NCBI RefSeq assembly: GCF_024734665.1 | Contig: NZ_CP102931.1 | Span: forward strand, 5,454,001-5,518,000 | Reading direction: 5' to 3' | DNA: 64,000 nt | Origin: Variovorax paradoxus | GTDB taxonomy: Bacteria > Pseudomonadota > Gammaproteobacteria > Burkholderiales > Burkholderiaceae_C | Part shown: positions 63,442 through 64,000 of the stretch, in pieces | How the letters are laid out: every line of letters starts with the position of its first letter | How positions within the stretch are numbered: the stretch's first letter is position 1 | Made by a program: the position numbers and the translations under genes | The notes under the pieces: generated by a model | Told to the model about the DNA's origin: nothing | What the model saw: the letters and a program-made list of their open reading frames with translations, nothing else | Databases searched by the model: none

Positions 63442-64000
63442 ATGACATCACGCCGCAAATTCCTCACCAGCACCGCCACCACGGGCGCCGCAGCCCTCGC
63501 GCTCAGCGCCTTCCCGCCGAGCATTCGCCGCGCGCTCGCCATTCCGGCCAACAACGCCACGGGCACCATCAAGGACGTCGAGCACATCGTCATCCTGATG
63601 CAGGAGAACCGCGCCTTCGATCACTACTTCGGCACGCTCATGGGCGTGCGAGGCTTCGGCGACCGCTTCACCATTCCGCTTCCCGCTGACCGCAAGGTCT
63701 GGCAGCAGCTCGACGACGCCGGCAACGTGGTGCTGCCCTACTACCTCGACAGCACGCAGGGCAGCGCCCAGCGCGTGTCGAGCACGCCGCACACCTGGGT
63801 CGATGCGCACAACGCCTGGGATGGCGGGCGCATGTACCAGTGGCCGCGCTACAAGAAGGCCGGCAAGACGCCGTACCTGCAGTCGATGGGCTACCTGAAG
63901 GAAGCCGAGCTGCCGTTCCAGTTCGCGCTGGCCAATGCCTTCACGATCTGCGACGACTACCACTGCGCGATGCACACCGGCACGCACGCCAACCGCTCCT
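63442..64000 (+). CDS. Tat-exported phospholipase C (copy 2), truncated by the window end
   Basis: The first 186 residues are visible. The Tat signal TSRRKFLTSTATTGAAAL, MQENRAFDHYFGTL and CAMHTGTHANRS correspond to the catalytic blocks of copy 1, with Ser to Ala after ENR and Asn-Ser to His-Ala in the HTGT region. These changes could shift headgroup preference. The start at 63442 matches copy 1; an in-frame ATG at 63418 would add eight residues. The gene continues beyond the window. Confidence 0.9.
   Translation, partial: MTSRRKFLTSTATTGAAALALSAFPPSIRRALAIPANNATGTIKDVEHIVILMQENRAFDHYFGTLMGVRGFGDRFTIPLPADRKVWQQLDDAGNVVLPYYLDSTQGSAQRVSSTPHTWVDAHNAWDGGRMYQWPRYKKAGKTPYLQSMGYLKEAELPFQFALANAFTICDDYHCAMHTGTHANRS

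Overview
The window reads as a chromosomal segment of a high-GC betaproteobacterium of the Burkholderiales/Comamonadaceae, most probably a Variovorax. The signs are porins with the Comamonadaceae-type signal peptide and short first strand, a Bug-family solute receptor next to a PdxA-like dehydrogenase, Coq7, a CIRCE-controlled groESL operon, and dense GC-rich coding. The genus is inferred from gene content only.

Layout. 1-4.0 kb: a small stress/redox-type island. It holds a Crp/Fnr-family regulator with a C-terminal frameshift, a soluble histidine kinase, short hypothetical proteins, a collagen-like mini-lipoprotein and an IS3-type remnant. Four copies of a TGTGCG-N4-CGCACA palindrome sit in front of these genes, and three have the same distance to a -10-like hexamer. 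4.4-6.7 kb: groES-groEL with a perfect CIRCE. 6.7-17.3 kb (minus strand): a ten-gene polyol operon with an ABC importer (mtlEFGK/smoEFGK type), arabinitol/mannitol dehydrogenase, SmoS-like sorbitol dehydrogenase, an FSA-like aldolase, fructokinase, AraC-type regulator and xylulokinase. Polyols become fructose or xylulose and then F6P or Xu5P. 17.5-20.6 kb: a LysR regulator divergent from a Bug receptor and a PdxA-like dehydrogenase.

20.7-31.2 kb: central sugar-phosphate metabolism (tal, pgi, zwf) interleaved with a lipocalin, a HAD phosphatase and a three-gene ABC importer of the Fbp/Afu type. Its context and fused permease suggest sugar phosphates rather than iron. 31.2-33.9 kb: a Tat-exported extradiol-dioxygenase-like protein and a DUF3311/sodium-solute symporter pair. 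34-40.9 kb: a peptide ABC operon dppB-M20 amidohydrolase-dppA-dppC-dppD-dppF. 41-48.1 kb: a porin, coq7, an OsmC protein, a candidate small RNA, a second porin that has lost its start, a lone tyrosine recombinase and ilvA.

48.2-59.5 kb: a near-complete type II secretion locus (gspC divergent from gspGHIJKLMNDEF), then a cytosolic 5'-nucleotidase. 60.6-64 kb: a tandem duplication of [mini-lipoprotein + Tat-exported phospholipase C], the second copy cut by the window end. Each unit is preceded by 11-bp-periodic Pho-box-like repeats at the same distance from a -10. The secretion locus beside Tat-exported phospholipases suggests, by inference, that they could be its substrates.

The points most worth a second look are the 89-nt three-hairpin small RNA candidate at 43.8 kb and the start-less porin beside it, the palindrome regulon at 1-3.2 kb with a second candidate RNA, and the duplicated lipoprotein-phospholipase units with matching Pho boxes.
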